This document shows positions 1 to 5,741 of a DNA stretch of 5,798 nucleotides, piece after piece. The position numbers and the translations under genes are program-made. Every line of letters starts with the position of its first letter. Position 1 is the stretch's first letter. A model generated the notes under the pieces. The model searched no databases. It saw only the letters and a program-made list of their open reading frames with translations, and was not told where the DNA came from. This DNA is from an uncultured Clostridia bacterium (GTDB lineage Bacteria > Bacillota > Clostridia > Christensenellales > Aristaeellaceae), in assembly GCA_937886445.1 (NCBI GenBank), contig CALGBY010000106.1, positions 1 to 5,798 of the forward strand, written 5' to 3'.

Positions 1-336
1 TTCCCCAATTTAGGGGTTGACAAAGGTCATTACATATCAGAAACACACCCTAATTCACTTAATCTGACTATTGGCGAACCAGACCCCATTTGTGTTGTAA
101 TTACCGTCACAGCAGAAAAAGCCATATCAATATGCCTCTCAGCCGGCAGCGTCATCTGTTCGGCGGAGGATGTGCCCCGGGGACATAAAGGATACTTCCG
201 TCTGAAAAATCTGAAAACTGCTAACAAAGCTCTTCACGCTGTGACCGGCATTGTATCCAGCTTCATCTGTCCTTTCCGGGCGGGAATATTCCGAGGATCA
301 CGCAGTTTCCTTCCGGAAAAGGAAATCACAGCCTGA
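1..336 (+). CDS. Partial plus-strand reading frame, possibly a degenerate SAF-domain (UxaA-type sugar-acid dehydratase) gene
   Basis: Frame 1 is open from the left edge for 111 codons and ends at TGA (334-336). It has no ATG, so any start lies outside the window. The other two plus frames stop within about 20 bases of the edge. Residues 28-66 resemble the N-terminal SAF domain of altronate/galactarate dehydratases: a D-x-[VI]-x-V-V-[IL] opening, then the string AEDVPRGHK, close to the family's (E)D(I/V)PxGHK. Past that point the expected KYGxxIG and VHxHN motifs are not recognisable, although the distance to the stop suits the domain's usual end. It converges on the EI-EIIA gene and overlaps its last 11 bases. 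It could be a divergent SAF protein, a decayed remnant, or a chance open frame; the similarity is from memory and is weak. A 65-codon minus-strand frame at 30-227 is less convincing. Confidence 0.33.
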   Translation, partial: FPNLGVDKGHYISETHPNSLNLTIGEPDPICVVITVTAEKAISICLSAGSVICSAEDVPRGHKGYFRLKNLKTANKALHAVTGIVSSFICPFRAGIFRGSRSFLPEKEITA

Positions 337-2314
337 CCATGATCACCATGGTGGAATAACCGTTCTTTTTGATGAGATCCAGATCGGCTTCCATGATCTT
401 CTGAGCGCTGTTCACATGCTCGCCCTCGCGCACCAGGATGTCAAAGCCTTTGCCGCCGAGCTTGACCGTGTCGATTCCGATGTGAAGAAGATACTCTTCG
501 CCATTATCGGAGCGAATGGTGACCGCATGCCCGGTTTCGGCAATATGGAGGATCGTTCCGCTGCAGGGAGAAAAGACACTGCCATTATCGGGAAGAATGC
601 CTATGCATTCGCCCAACTGACCGGAGGAGAATACCGGATCAGGGATCTCATTCATCGCGATCAGCTCACCGTCGGCCGGGGCAAGCACGGTGCGGGCGGC
701 AGCAGTTCCGTCCGTGCTCCCGGGCAAGTCTGCTGCCGGGGATCCTTCTGCTTTCGACGCAATGATCCTGGTATCCGCCACTTTGGAAACCGGAACGGAC
801 AGTTCATCGACTCCCGCCGCGATCAGCCTTTCTATCGCCTCCGGGTCGGCGGCAAGCTGACCGCAGATCCCGGTCGGAATATGATTTTTGTGTCCTTCAC
901 GGATCACTGTTTCGATCAGACGGAAGACCGCCTCGCTGTGCGGATCAAAGAATCTGTCAAGCCCCTGTGCCTCTCTGTCCAGAGCCAGCGTATACTGTGT
1001 CAGATCGTTTGTGCCGATACTGAAGAAGCTGACCTTTTTCGACAGAATGTCAGCGATCACGGCCGCCGCCGGAGTCTCGATCATGATCCCAAGCTCCGGG
1101 AACACGTACGGGATATTTTCTTTCTCAAGCGCGGCAGCGGCAGCTTCCGCACAGGATCTGATCTCATCGATCTCCCGTTCCGAGGTGATCATCGGGAACA
1201 TGATTTTCAGGTGCCCGAAAACTCCCGCGCGGAGAAGGGCACGAAGCTGTGTATTGAATACTTCCTTCTTCTCAAGAGATACTCTCACACCGCGAAGACC
1301 GAGAGCCGGATTCGCCTCTTCGGGCAGTGCAAGCCAGCTTGCCCGCTTATCGGAACCGAGGTCCATCGTGCGTATGATGACCTCCCGGTCGCCCATGGCT
1401 TCCAGAACAGAACGGTAAGCCTGCAGCTGCTCTTCTTCCGTCGGTGCCGTTTCTTTCCCGAGAAAGAGAAATTCCGACCGGAACAGCCCCACTCCGTCGG
1501 CACCGGACGCAAGCAGCCGCGGAATATCCTCCGGACCGGCAATATTGGCACAGATCCGTACTTTACAGACAGCCTTATCCGCTGCCTTCCGGTGCCGCTT
1601 CCGTTCCGATTCCAAACATATCATGTGTGCTTCGGCTTCAGCTCTCTGCTGTTCGTCAGGATCACAGATCAGCCTGTCACCGTCAATGATGATATATCTG
1701 CTGCCTGCAGCCGCGGCGGCTGCTTCCGTATTACCGTAGAGATACGGGATCTCAAGATTGCCTGCCAGGATGGAGAGATGAGAGTTGGGCGACCCCTTAT
1801 CTGTGATGATCCCTCCGATCCATCTGCTGTCAAGAAGGCTCATCTGCGCAGGGCTGATCTCCGGTGCCGCCAGAGCAGTCCGGCCGGTGAGAGGCCGGGC
1901 TTCAGCCTGATGCATCATGCTGATCAGCTGATCTCCCAGTCCCGAAATATCTGCCGCTCTGGCACGAAGGTATTCGGTGGGGGCACTCTCCATTTTATCA
2001 GTATACTCCCGGCATTTTGTTTTCACGGCGTATTCCGCGCTGTATTTCGCGCTAAGTATACACTGCCTGATCTCACCGATAAATGTATCATCATCCAGCA
2101 TCATGCCGACCGTTTCCATGATCTGAGCGTTTTCAGACGGTGCGGAAGCGTTCTCCAAAGACTTTTTGACCGCGTCAATGGCCCGTACCAGCTTAGCCGT
2201 TTCACCCGCAGGATCCGCAGAAAACCTTCTGATCTCCTCGCCGGCAGAGCCGGGGACATAAACAGGGCCTGCGTAAAAACCTTTCTGCGCGGCATGACAG
2301 GTATATTCTTTCAT
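326..2314 (-). CDS. PTS Enzyme I - EIIA(Glc-type) fusion protein (PEP-protein phosphotransferase with C-terminal EIIA)
   Basis: This 662-residue cytoplasmic protein takes phosphate from PEP, passes it to HPr, and receives it back on its own EIIA domain. Residues about 1-525 are Enzyme I. The active-site His179 sits in a SPNSH-L-S-I motif, the EI barrel motif FSIGTNDLTQYTLALDR is at 431-447, PEP-site arginines are Arg279 (FRSEF) and Arg315 (RTMD), and Cys484 lies in GICGQLA. After a loose linker, residues about 541-662 are a Glc-family EIIA with His596 (ETGHAV) and the phospho-accepting His611 (LLHIGIDTVKL), spaced 15 residues apart as in E. coli EIIA-Glc. It is the last gene of the operon, 16 bases after the permease. 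The ATG start at 2314 is preferred over the in-frame GTG at 2326 because that GTG overlaps the Shine-Dalgarno. The arginine that follows the active-site histidine by six residues in E. coli EI (Arg195) is glycine (Gly185) here. The domain assignments are clear; the fusion is unusual. Confidence 0.95.
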   Translation of the reverse strand: MKEYTCHAAQKGFYAGPVYVPGSAGEEIRRFSADPAGETAKLVRAIDAVKKSLENASAPSENAQIMETVGMMLDDDTFIGEIRQCILSAKYSAEYAVKTKCREYTDKMESAPTEYLRARAADISGLGDQLISMMHQAEARPLTGRTALAAPEISPAQMSLLDSRWIGGIITDKGSPNSHLSILAGNLEIPYLYGNTEAAAAAAGSRYIIIDGDRLICDPDEQQRAEAEAHMICLESERKRHRKAADKAVCKVRICANIAGPEDIPRLLASGADGVGLFRSEFLFLGKETAPTEEEQLQAYRSVLEAMGDREVIIRTMDLGSDKRASWLALPEEANPALGLRGVRVSLEKKEVFNTQLRALLRAGVFGHLKIMFPMITSEREIDEIRSCAEAAAAALEKENIPYVFPELGIMIETPAAAVIADILSKKVSFFSIGTNDLTQYTLALDREAQGLDRFFDPHSEAVFRLIETVIREGHKNHIPTGICGQLAADPEAIERLIAAGVDELSVPVSKVADTRIIASKAEGSPAADLPGSTDGTAAARTVLAPADGELIAMNEIPDPVFSSGQLGECIGILPDNGSVFSPCSGTILHIAETGHAVTIRSDNGEEYLLHIGIDTVKLGGKGFDILVREGEHVNSAQKIMEADLDLIKKNGYSTMVIMVRL

Positions 2315-2317
2315 GTT

Positions 2318-2324
2318 CTCCTCC
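2318..2324 (-). promoter_or_regulatory. Ribosome binding site that sets the EI-EIIA start at ATG 2314
   Basis: The minus strand reads GTGGAGGAGAACATGAAA. GGAGGAG is a near-ideal Shine-Dalgarno with its GGAGG core five bases before ATG 2314. The in-frame GTG at 2326 lies directly in front of it, so starting there would bury the Shine-Dalgarno in the coding region, and no comparable site precedes that GTG. Confidence 0.8.
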
Positions 2325-2330
2325 ACATCC

Positions 2331-4142
2331 TTACAGTTTCTGCTCCAGGAACTGACGGACTTCCCGGATCGCCGCCGCGGCGTCAGGCCCTTCCGCGCTG
2401 CAGCGGAGCATGCAGCCCTGAGAGGCTCCCAGCGCCATCATCTGCACGATGCTTCCGTTTTCCGCGGTATGCCCGTTTGCTTCCATCACAAAACGGCAGT
2501 CATACTTTCTGATCAGCTTTGCAAGCTCTCCGGCGGGTCTCGCGTGAATACCGAGAGGATCCTTTACGGTATAAATAAATTCATGGGGTTCCGCTGCTGC
2601 CGTATCCCCGAACCGGATCGGCTCTCCATGCTTTACGGTCCTTAGCGGATGCAAAGGAGCATCGGACGGCTGTGAAGTCGCCACATCCGGCGCGGACGGT
2701 GTGACCGTATCCGGCTTCACAAATATGTTTGTGATGATAAAGCTCATGACACAGCTGATCAGAAGACCGATCAGATAACAGGCGACACTGAGAACAGGGC
2801 CGGACGGACCCTGCGTCATGACAAATATTCCCAGCAGGCCGGATGGGCCCCAGGTGGTAGACGCGACCTGCATGAGCATCACGAAGGCCCCTCCGAAGCC
2901 CGCGCCTATTCCCGCTGTGATAAACGGCTTCCCCATAGGAAGTGTAACGCCGTAGATCAGCGGCTCGCCTACTCCCAGGACGCCGGCGGGAAGCGCGCCC
3001 CGGATGACCGATACGAGGCGGGTGTTCTTCCTTTGCTTTGCTTTTTTCAGGATGGCAAGGGCGGCTCCTACCTGTCCCGCTCCGGCCATGGCGAGCGCCG
3101 GATAGAGCGTGATGTAGCCGATCTCCTGAAGCTGCACTGAATACAGCGCCACCAGTCCGTGATGCATTCCGGCCGCGACCAGGGGCAGGAACAGGGCGGA
3201 TGCCAGATATCCTGTGATGATCCGTATGACCGGGCTTTCCGCCATGCAGGCCTTTGAGAACACCCAGACGATGCCCGAGGACACATAGCCAAACAGCGGC
3301 ATGATCAGCAGTATATACGGGATCACGACCACGATCAGCGAACAGAGGGGCGTGAAAACGATATCCACGCTGTCCGGCATATGTCTGCGGATCTTCTTTT
3401 CCGCGAAGGAAAGGAAGAGTACCCCGACGATGACTGCCAGAACGCCTCCCCTGCCTGTTCTGAGGATCGACTGCAGCGGCTGTGCGTCGCTGTACAGCCC
3501 TAAGGTTTGTGCAATGGTATTGATGCCGTCCAGAGAGGTGATCAGCCCCAGCATTCCGCCGAGGATCGGCGTCGCGCCGAAGCGTTCTGCTGCACGGTAA
3601 CCGACCCATGCCGTGATATAGGTCATGAAGGCGGTATTGATCAGTGAAAGCAGGGTATGGACCAGATTCCATCCGGGAACGGCGGCATAATCCGGAACAA
3701 GCTGCGCAATGAGGGAGGCAAGGCCGGCACACAGTCCGGCTGCGATCACGCCCGGGATCAGCGGAACGAAAATATCCCCGATGATCTTGAAGATCATCCT
3801 GATCCTGCTTTCTTTCTGACCGGCCTTTATTCTCGCTTTGTTCCGCTTCCAGTCATCGCCGGCGCTTTCCCCGGTACTTTCCGCTGCGGATGCCAGCCCC
3901 ATATCGTGACAGATGTCCGCATATTTCCTGCTTTTTCCGGGTCCGACCACGACCTCATAGGAGCAGGCCCTGTCATGGACCAGACCGAGAACATCTGCCA
4001 TGCTCCGGAGCCCTGCTTCGTTGACCGAAGCTTCTTCCTTCGTAACAACACGAAGCCGGGTCATGCAGTTGGTAACTGTGAGAATGTTTTGCTCTCCGCC
4101 AAGACAGTCGACGATCTGCCGGACAGTTTCATTTGCGTTCAT
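2331..4142 (-). CDS. murP: PTS EIIB-EIIC-HPr fusion, N-acetylmuramic acid transporter (MurP-like permease with C-terminal HPr)
   Basis: This 603-residue inner-membrane protein transports and phosphorylates a sugar, probably MurNAc given the neighbouring murQ. Residues 1-85 are a Glc-family EIIB with the phospho-cysteine Cys26 in NCMTRLR and the VVVGPGK strand at 65-70. Residues about 115-476 are EIIC, with many hydrophobic segments, GMHHGL at 325-330 and the sugar-binding GEPLIYG motif at 392-398. A Pro/Ser/Thr/Ala-rich linker (about 477-518) leads to a complete HPr domain (519-603) with His533 in GIHARPA and Ser564 in ENGSIVQMM. The His-to-Ser distance of 31 equals His15-Ser46 of HPr. In related permeases a C-terminal EIIA often occupies this position; here it is HPr, and EIIA is on the next gene. 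The start overlaps the murQ stop (ATGA), with AGGAAGAG seven bases upstream. The domain calls are firm; MurNAc specificity is inferred from the operon. Confidence 0.93.
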   Translation of the reverse strand: MNANETVRQIVDCLGGEQNILTVTNCMTRLRVVTKEEASVNEAGLRSMADVLGLVHDRACSYEVVVGPGKSRKYADICHDMGLASAAESTGESAGDDWKRNKARIKAGQKESRIRMIFKIIGDIFVPLIPGVIAAGLCAGLASLIAQLVPDYAAVPGWNLVHTLLSLINTAFMTYITAWVGYRAAERFGATPILGGMLGLITSLDGINTIAQTLGLYSDAQPLQSILRTGRGGVLAVIVGVLFLSFAEKKIRRHMPDSVDIVFTPLCSLIVVVIPYILLIMPLFGYVSSGIVWVFSKACMAESPVIRIITGYLASALFLPLVAAGMHHGLVALYSVQLQEIGYITLYPALAMAGAGQVGAALAILKKAKQRKNTRLVSVIRGALPAGVLGVGEPLIYGVTLPMGKPFITAGIGAGFGGAFVMLMQVASTTWGPSGLLGIFVMTQGPSGPVLSVACYLIGLLISCVMSFIITNIFVKPDTVTPSAPDVATSQPSDAPLHPLRTVKHGEPIRFGDTAAAEPHEFIYTVKDPLGIHARPAGELAKLIRKYDCRFVMEANGHTAENGSIVQMMALGASQGCMLRCSAEGPDAAAAIREVRQFLEQKL

Positions 4143-5056
4143 GGTTCATCTCTTCCTGTTCTGATCCGTTCTATTGCTTTTCCCACAAACCCGGAAGAAT
4201 CCTTCAGCGCTTTTTTCGCGGCTTCGGGATCGCTTCCGGACCGGAGACATACAATGGCGGTTTTTACATTATTGCCGCATCTTTTCAGCATTTCAGCGGC
4301 GCTGTTTCTATCCGTATCTGCGGCCATCATGATGATCCTTACGGCTCTGTCCTCAAGCTTTTTATTGGTCGGGATCATATCGACCATCAGATTCTGATAG
4401 ACCTTTCCGTACTGCACCATTGAGACCGTTGTCAGCATATTGAGCACCATCTTTGTGGCTGTTCCGGCCCTGAGCCTGGTCGAGCCGGTCAGGATCTCAG
4501 GCCCGATCACCACCGTGATGAGCCGCCCGCAAAGGTCTGCGAAAGCAGGGAAAGGGACACAGCTGACACCTGCGGTAAACGCGCCCAGAGCGCGTGCATA
4601 TCGGAGGGCTCCCGCACAATATGCTGCAGAACCGCTCGCGCTGAGGGCAACGAGGACATCCTTCGTACTGAATCCGATTTCCTGAAGGTCTCGCCTGCCC
4701 TGCCCGGCATCATCCTCGGCACCCTCGACCGCCGTATGAAGGGCTGCCGGTCCGCCGGCGATCTTGGCGGTCACCATATCCGCGCCCGCGCCGAAGGTAG
4801 GAAGACATTCGGACGCATCCAGCACGCCAAGTCTTCCGCTGGTTCCTGCTCCGCAATATACCAGTCTTCCGCCCTGTCTGTACGCTTCAACGATCTTCCC
4901 GATCACAGCCGCAATATCCGGGAGTGCTTTTTCAACAGCTGCCGGGATCTCGGCATCCATCCTGTTCATAAGCGCCGCAGCTTCCAGGGCAGTCATACTG
5001 TCCAGATCCATACTGTCGGCGTTTCTGCCTTCTGTGACCAGTTTTGAATAATCCAT
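4139..5056 (-). CDS. murQ: N-acetylmuramic acid 6-phosphate etherase
   Basis: This 305-residue cytoplasmic SIS-domain enzyme cleaves the D-lactyl ether of MurNAc-6-phosphate, giving GlcNAc-6-phosphate and D-lactate. The length is normal for the family. The N-terminal TEGRNxxS motif (8-15), the phosphosugar-binding stretch CGAGTSGRLGVLDASE (68-83), AGG (100-102), VEGAEDD (110-116) and the family block from GPEILTGSTRLRAGTATKM (185-203) to NLMVDMIPTN (222-231) are all present. Glu83 and Glu114 fall at the positions of the catalytic glutamates of E. coli MurQ. One departure is SGSAAY at 141-146, where most homologues have SGRTPY. It is the first gene of the operon and supplies the substrate assignment for the downstream PTS. 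The start ATG gives the expected family N-terminus; the GGAGG at 5070-5074 lies 13 bases upstream, longer than usual, which may weaken initiation. Confidence 0.96.
   Translation of the reverse strand: MDYSKLVTEGRNADSMDLDSMTALEAAALMNRMDAEIPAAVEKALPDIAAVIGKIVEAYRQGGRLVYCGAGTSGRLGVLDASECLPTFGAGADMVTAKIAGGPAALHTAVEGAEDDAGQGRRDLQEIGFSTKDVLVALSASGSAAYCAGALRYARALGAFTAGVSCVPFPAFADLCGRLITVVIGPEILTGSTRLRAGTATKMVLNMLTTVSMVQYGKVYQNLMVDMIPTNKKLEDRAVRIIMMAADTDRNSAAEMLKRCGNNVKTAIVCLRSGSDPEAAKKALKDSSGFVGKAIERIRTGRDEP
4150..4157 (-). promoter_or_regulatory. Ribosome binding site for the EIIBC-HPr permease, inside the end of murQ
   Basis: AGGAAGAG lies seven bases before the permease ATG (4142) and within the last codons of murQ. 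With the ATGA overlap at 4139-4142 it implies translational coupling between etherase and permease. Confidence 0.65.
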
Positions 5057-5088
5057 TTTTATGTCCCGCCCTCCGGAAATGCACCGAT

Positions 5089-5108
5089 GGGCTGTTTGAA
5101 AACAGGCC
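5089..5108 (-). other. Hairpin in the leader just upstream of the murQ ribosome site
   Basis: The minus-strand RNA GGCCUGUUUUCAAACAGCCC folds with a CUGUU/AACAG stem, a UUCA loop and two further G-C pairs beyond a C-C mismatch. It is not followed by a U-run, so it is not a terminator. It lies 15 bases upstream of the murQ Shine-Dalgarno and could affect translation or RNA stability. Confidence 0.3.
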
Positions 5109-5243
5109 GTACACTATTTTCAAATTTGCCCCCCGCTGTGATTTGATAGGAAATAAATGAGCAGCGTACTGCGTGCTGCCTGTATATCGTTTTCTTCTCT
5201 TGAACTGACTATTCTGCCAATCGAGTTGTCCTACCCCGCTAAT

Positions 5244-5272
5244 AGTATACCTGATAATCTGAACTATGAAAA
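5244..5272 (-). promoter_or_regulatory. Possible secondary promoter for murQ
   Basis: On the minus strand TTTTCA (5267-5272) and TATACT (5244-5249) are separated by 17 bases, matching the sigma-A consensus at 4/6 and 5/6. A start near 5237 would give a leader of about 180 bases that escapes the operators upstream. Confidence 0.35.
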
Positions 5273-5379
5273 GGGAGAAGAACCGCGAATTGCAAAAAAT
5301 CAAAGACTGCAGACGCTGTTGCTGTTTATAATAATGATAAGGTTGTCTCATACCACTGCATGATTTCTCATCACCTATT

Positions 5380-5418
5380 TGCATATTGGCAATTTCACAT
5401 CAGTATTGCCAGTATGCA
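5380..5418. promoter_or_regulatory. Inverted repeat 1, candidate repressor operator overlapping the murQ promoter
   Basis: Arms TGCATATTGGCAAT (5380-5393) and ATTGCCAGTATGCA (5405-5418) match as an inverted repeat at 13 of 14 positions around an 11-base spacer. The right arm abuts the -10 box and the repeat covers the predicted transcription start, a position suited to repression. The regulator is unknown; an RpiR/MurR-type protein is a guess from the pathway. Confidence 0.6.
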
Positions 5419-5446
5419 TTATAGACCATTTGTTATACCCGGTTAA
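5418..5446 (-). promoter_or_regulatory. Main promoter of the murQ operon
   Basis: On the minus strand a perfect TATAAT (5418-5423) is preceded after exactly 17 bases by TTAACC (5441-5446, 4/6 to TTGACA). Transcription would start near 5411. The promoter sits exactly between two related inverted repeats. Confidence 0.65.
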
Positions 5447-5485
5447 TACATATCGGCAATTTATTACAATATTGCCAATACGCAT
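5446..5485. promoter_or_regulatory. Inverted repeat 2, candidate operator abutting the -35 box
   Basis: Arms at 5446-5460 (ATACATATCGGCAAT) and 5471-5485 (ATTGCCAATACGCAT) match at 12 of 15 positions around a 10-base spacer. Each arm is a variant of the inverted repeat 1 half-site, giving four copies of a TGCATATTGGCAAT-like element. It lies upstream of and touching the -35 box, so it could bind a repressor cooperatively with repeat 1, or an activator. Confidence 0.55.
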
Positions 5486-5531
5486 TGACCGGTTGTTGTA
5501 ACCAGATTTCAAATTGTACAACGGAACCCAT

Positions 5532-5562
5532 GAAAACAGGACCGCCCATGAAGGACGATCCT
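5532..5562 (-). terminator. Intrinsic terminator following the tRNA-like sequence
   Basis: The minus-strand RNA AGGAUCGUCC-UUCAU-GGGCGGUCCU forms a ten-pair stem with two G-U pairs and a five-base loop, then GUUUUC. The G-U pairs become A-C mismatches on the other strand, so it works only on the minus strand. It begins six bases after the tRNA-like 3' end, as expected for a tRNA terminator, and insulates the murQ promoter from upstream transcription. Confidence 0.6.
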
Positions 5563-5568
5563 GATTTA

Positions 5569-5613
5569 TGCGATCCCTGAGCGTTTCGAACGCGCGGCCT
5601 TCCGCTTAGGAGG
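5569..5613 (-). other. tRNA-Arg(CCT)-like 3' half, probable attachment-site (attR) remnant
   Basis: The minus strand contains an anticodon-loop-like CTCCTAA (anticodon CCT), a 3' anticodon-stem strand GCGGA, a variable region AGGCC, a T-stem/T-loop GCGCG-TTCGAAA-CGCTC with one C-T mismatch, and an acceptor-like GGGATCGCA. Upstream bases do not form a matching 5' half: TTTAC pairs poorly with GCGGA. It is therefore a fragment, as left when an element integrates into a tRNA 3' end. The acceptor register is off by up to two bases from a standard tRNA, which leaves doubt. Confidence 0.42.
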
Positions 5614-5623
5614 TAAAAAAAGC

Positions 5624-5654
5624 CACTTTTCTCTGAGCTCCTCTGAGGTCTTCC
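5624..5654. repeat. 10-bp-phased pyrimidine-rich repeats, inner set
   Basis: GAGCTCCTCT (5635-5644) is followed in phase by GAGGTCTTCC (5645-5654), with a weaker unit just before (ACTTTTCTCT, 5624-5633). GAGCTCCTCTGA matches 11 of 12 bases at 5708-5719. One-helical-turn spacing beside a putative attachment site suggests protein-binding arm sites. Confidence 0.4.
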
Positions 5655-5663
5655 AAGTACCAG

Positions 5664-5685
5664 AAAGCCCGTAAAATCGGGCTTT
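5664..5685. terminator. Hairpin terminator, possibly bidirectional
   Basis: AAAGCCCG (5664-5671) pairs perfectly with CGGGCTTT (5678-5685) around TAAAAT. Each strand ends in a short T-rich tract (TTTTCT on plus, TTTCT on minus). It may end a minus-strand gene, such as an integrase, lying beyond the right edge. Confidence 0.55.
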
Positions 5686-5707
5686 TCTAACATTGGTTAT
5701 AGTTGGC

Positions 5708-5737
5708 GAGTTCCTCTGAATTCCTCCAAATTCCCCT
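5708..5737. repeat. Three tandem 10-bp imperfect repeats, outer set
   Basis: GAGTTCCTCT, GAATTCCTCC and AAATTCCCCT follow each other without gaps and share a TTCC core (TTCCTC in the first two). The first unit repeats the inner-set sequence near 5635, 73 bases away. This pattern resembles the arm-type binding sites of tyrosine recombinases. Confidence 0.5.
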
Positions 5738-5741
5738 GTTG

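Larger units (their letters stand above)
5057..5417 (-). other. Long untranslated leader of the murQ operon
   Basis: About 355 bases separate the predicted start of transcription (near 5411) from the murQ ATG. I see no convincing gene here: small frames on both strands lack a good ribosome site or recognisable content. On the minus strand it contains a possible second promoter (5244-5272), a hairpin just before the ribosome site (5089-5108), a GCAGC/GCTGC inverted repeat (5161-5179), and a single partial operator-like half-site with ATTGGCA near 5215-5223. No known riboswitch class was recognised. Confidence 0.4.

Noticed and set aside
306..325. Inverted repeat just after the EI-EIIA stop (TTTCCTT/AAGGAAA) as operon terminator
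   Set aside because: The stem is A/T-rich with only two G-C pairs, and no T-run follows on either strand, so an intrinsic terminator cannot be supported.
251..2512. Long plus-strand open frame opposite the EI-EIIA gene
   Set aside because: It lies antisense to a gene with clear PTS domains, has no recognisable motifs and is rich in Arg, His and Cys, typical of an antisense shadow frame in moderate-GC DNA.
5181..5196. CcpA cre-like sequence on the minus strand (AAGAAAACGATATACA)
   Set aside because: Several conserved cre positions fail, including the T of the opening TG and the CA in the right half, so it is not better than chance.
5157..5363. 68-codon plus-strand frame in the leader
   Set aside because: It has no Shine-Dalgarno, no recognisable content, and is antisense to the predicted operon leader.
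4932..5384. 150-codon minus-strand frame overlapping the murQ start and leader
   Set aside because: It runs in a different frame through the start of murQ, lacks a ribosome site and has no family features.
5485..5514. Divergent plus-strand promoter (TTGACC ... TCAAAT)
   Set aside because: The -10 match is weak with an 18-base spacer and no plus-strand gene follows before the terminator and element end.
5605..5623. Plus-strand Shine-Dalgarno TTAGGAGGTAAAA
   Set aside because: No ATG, GTG or TTG follows at a usable distance; the motif is the complement of the tRNA-like anticodon loop.
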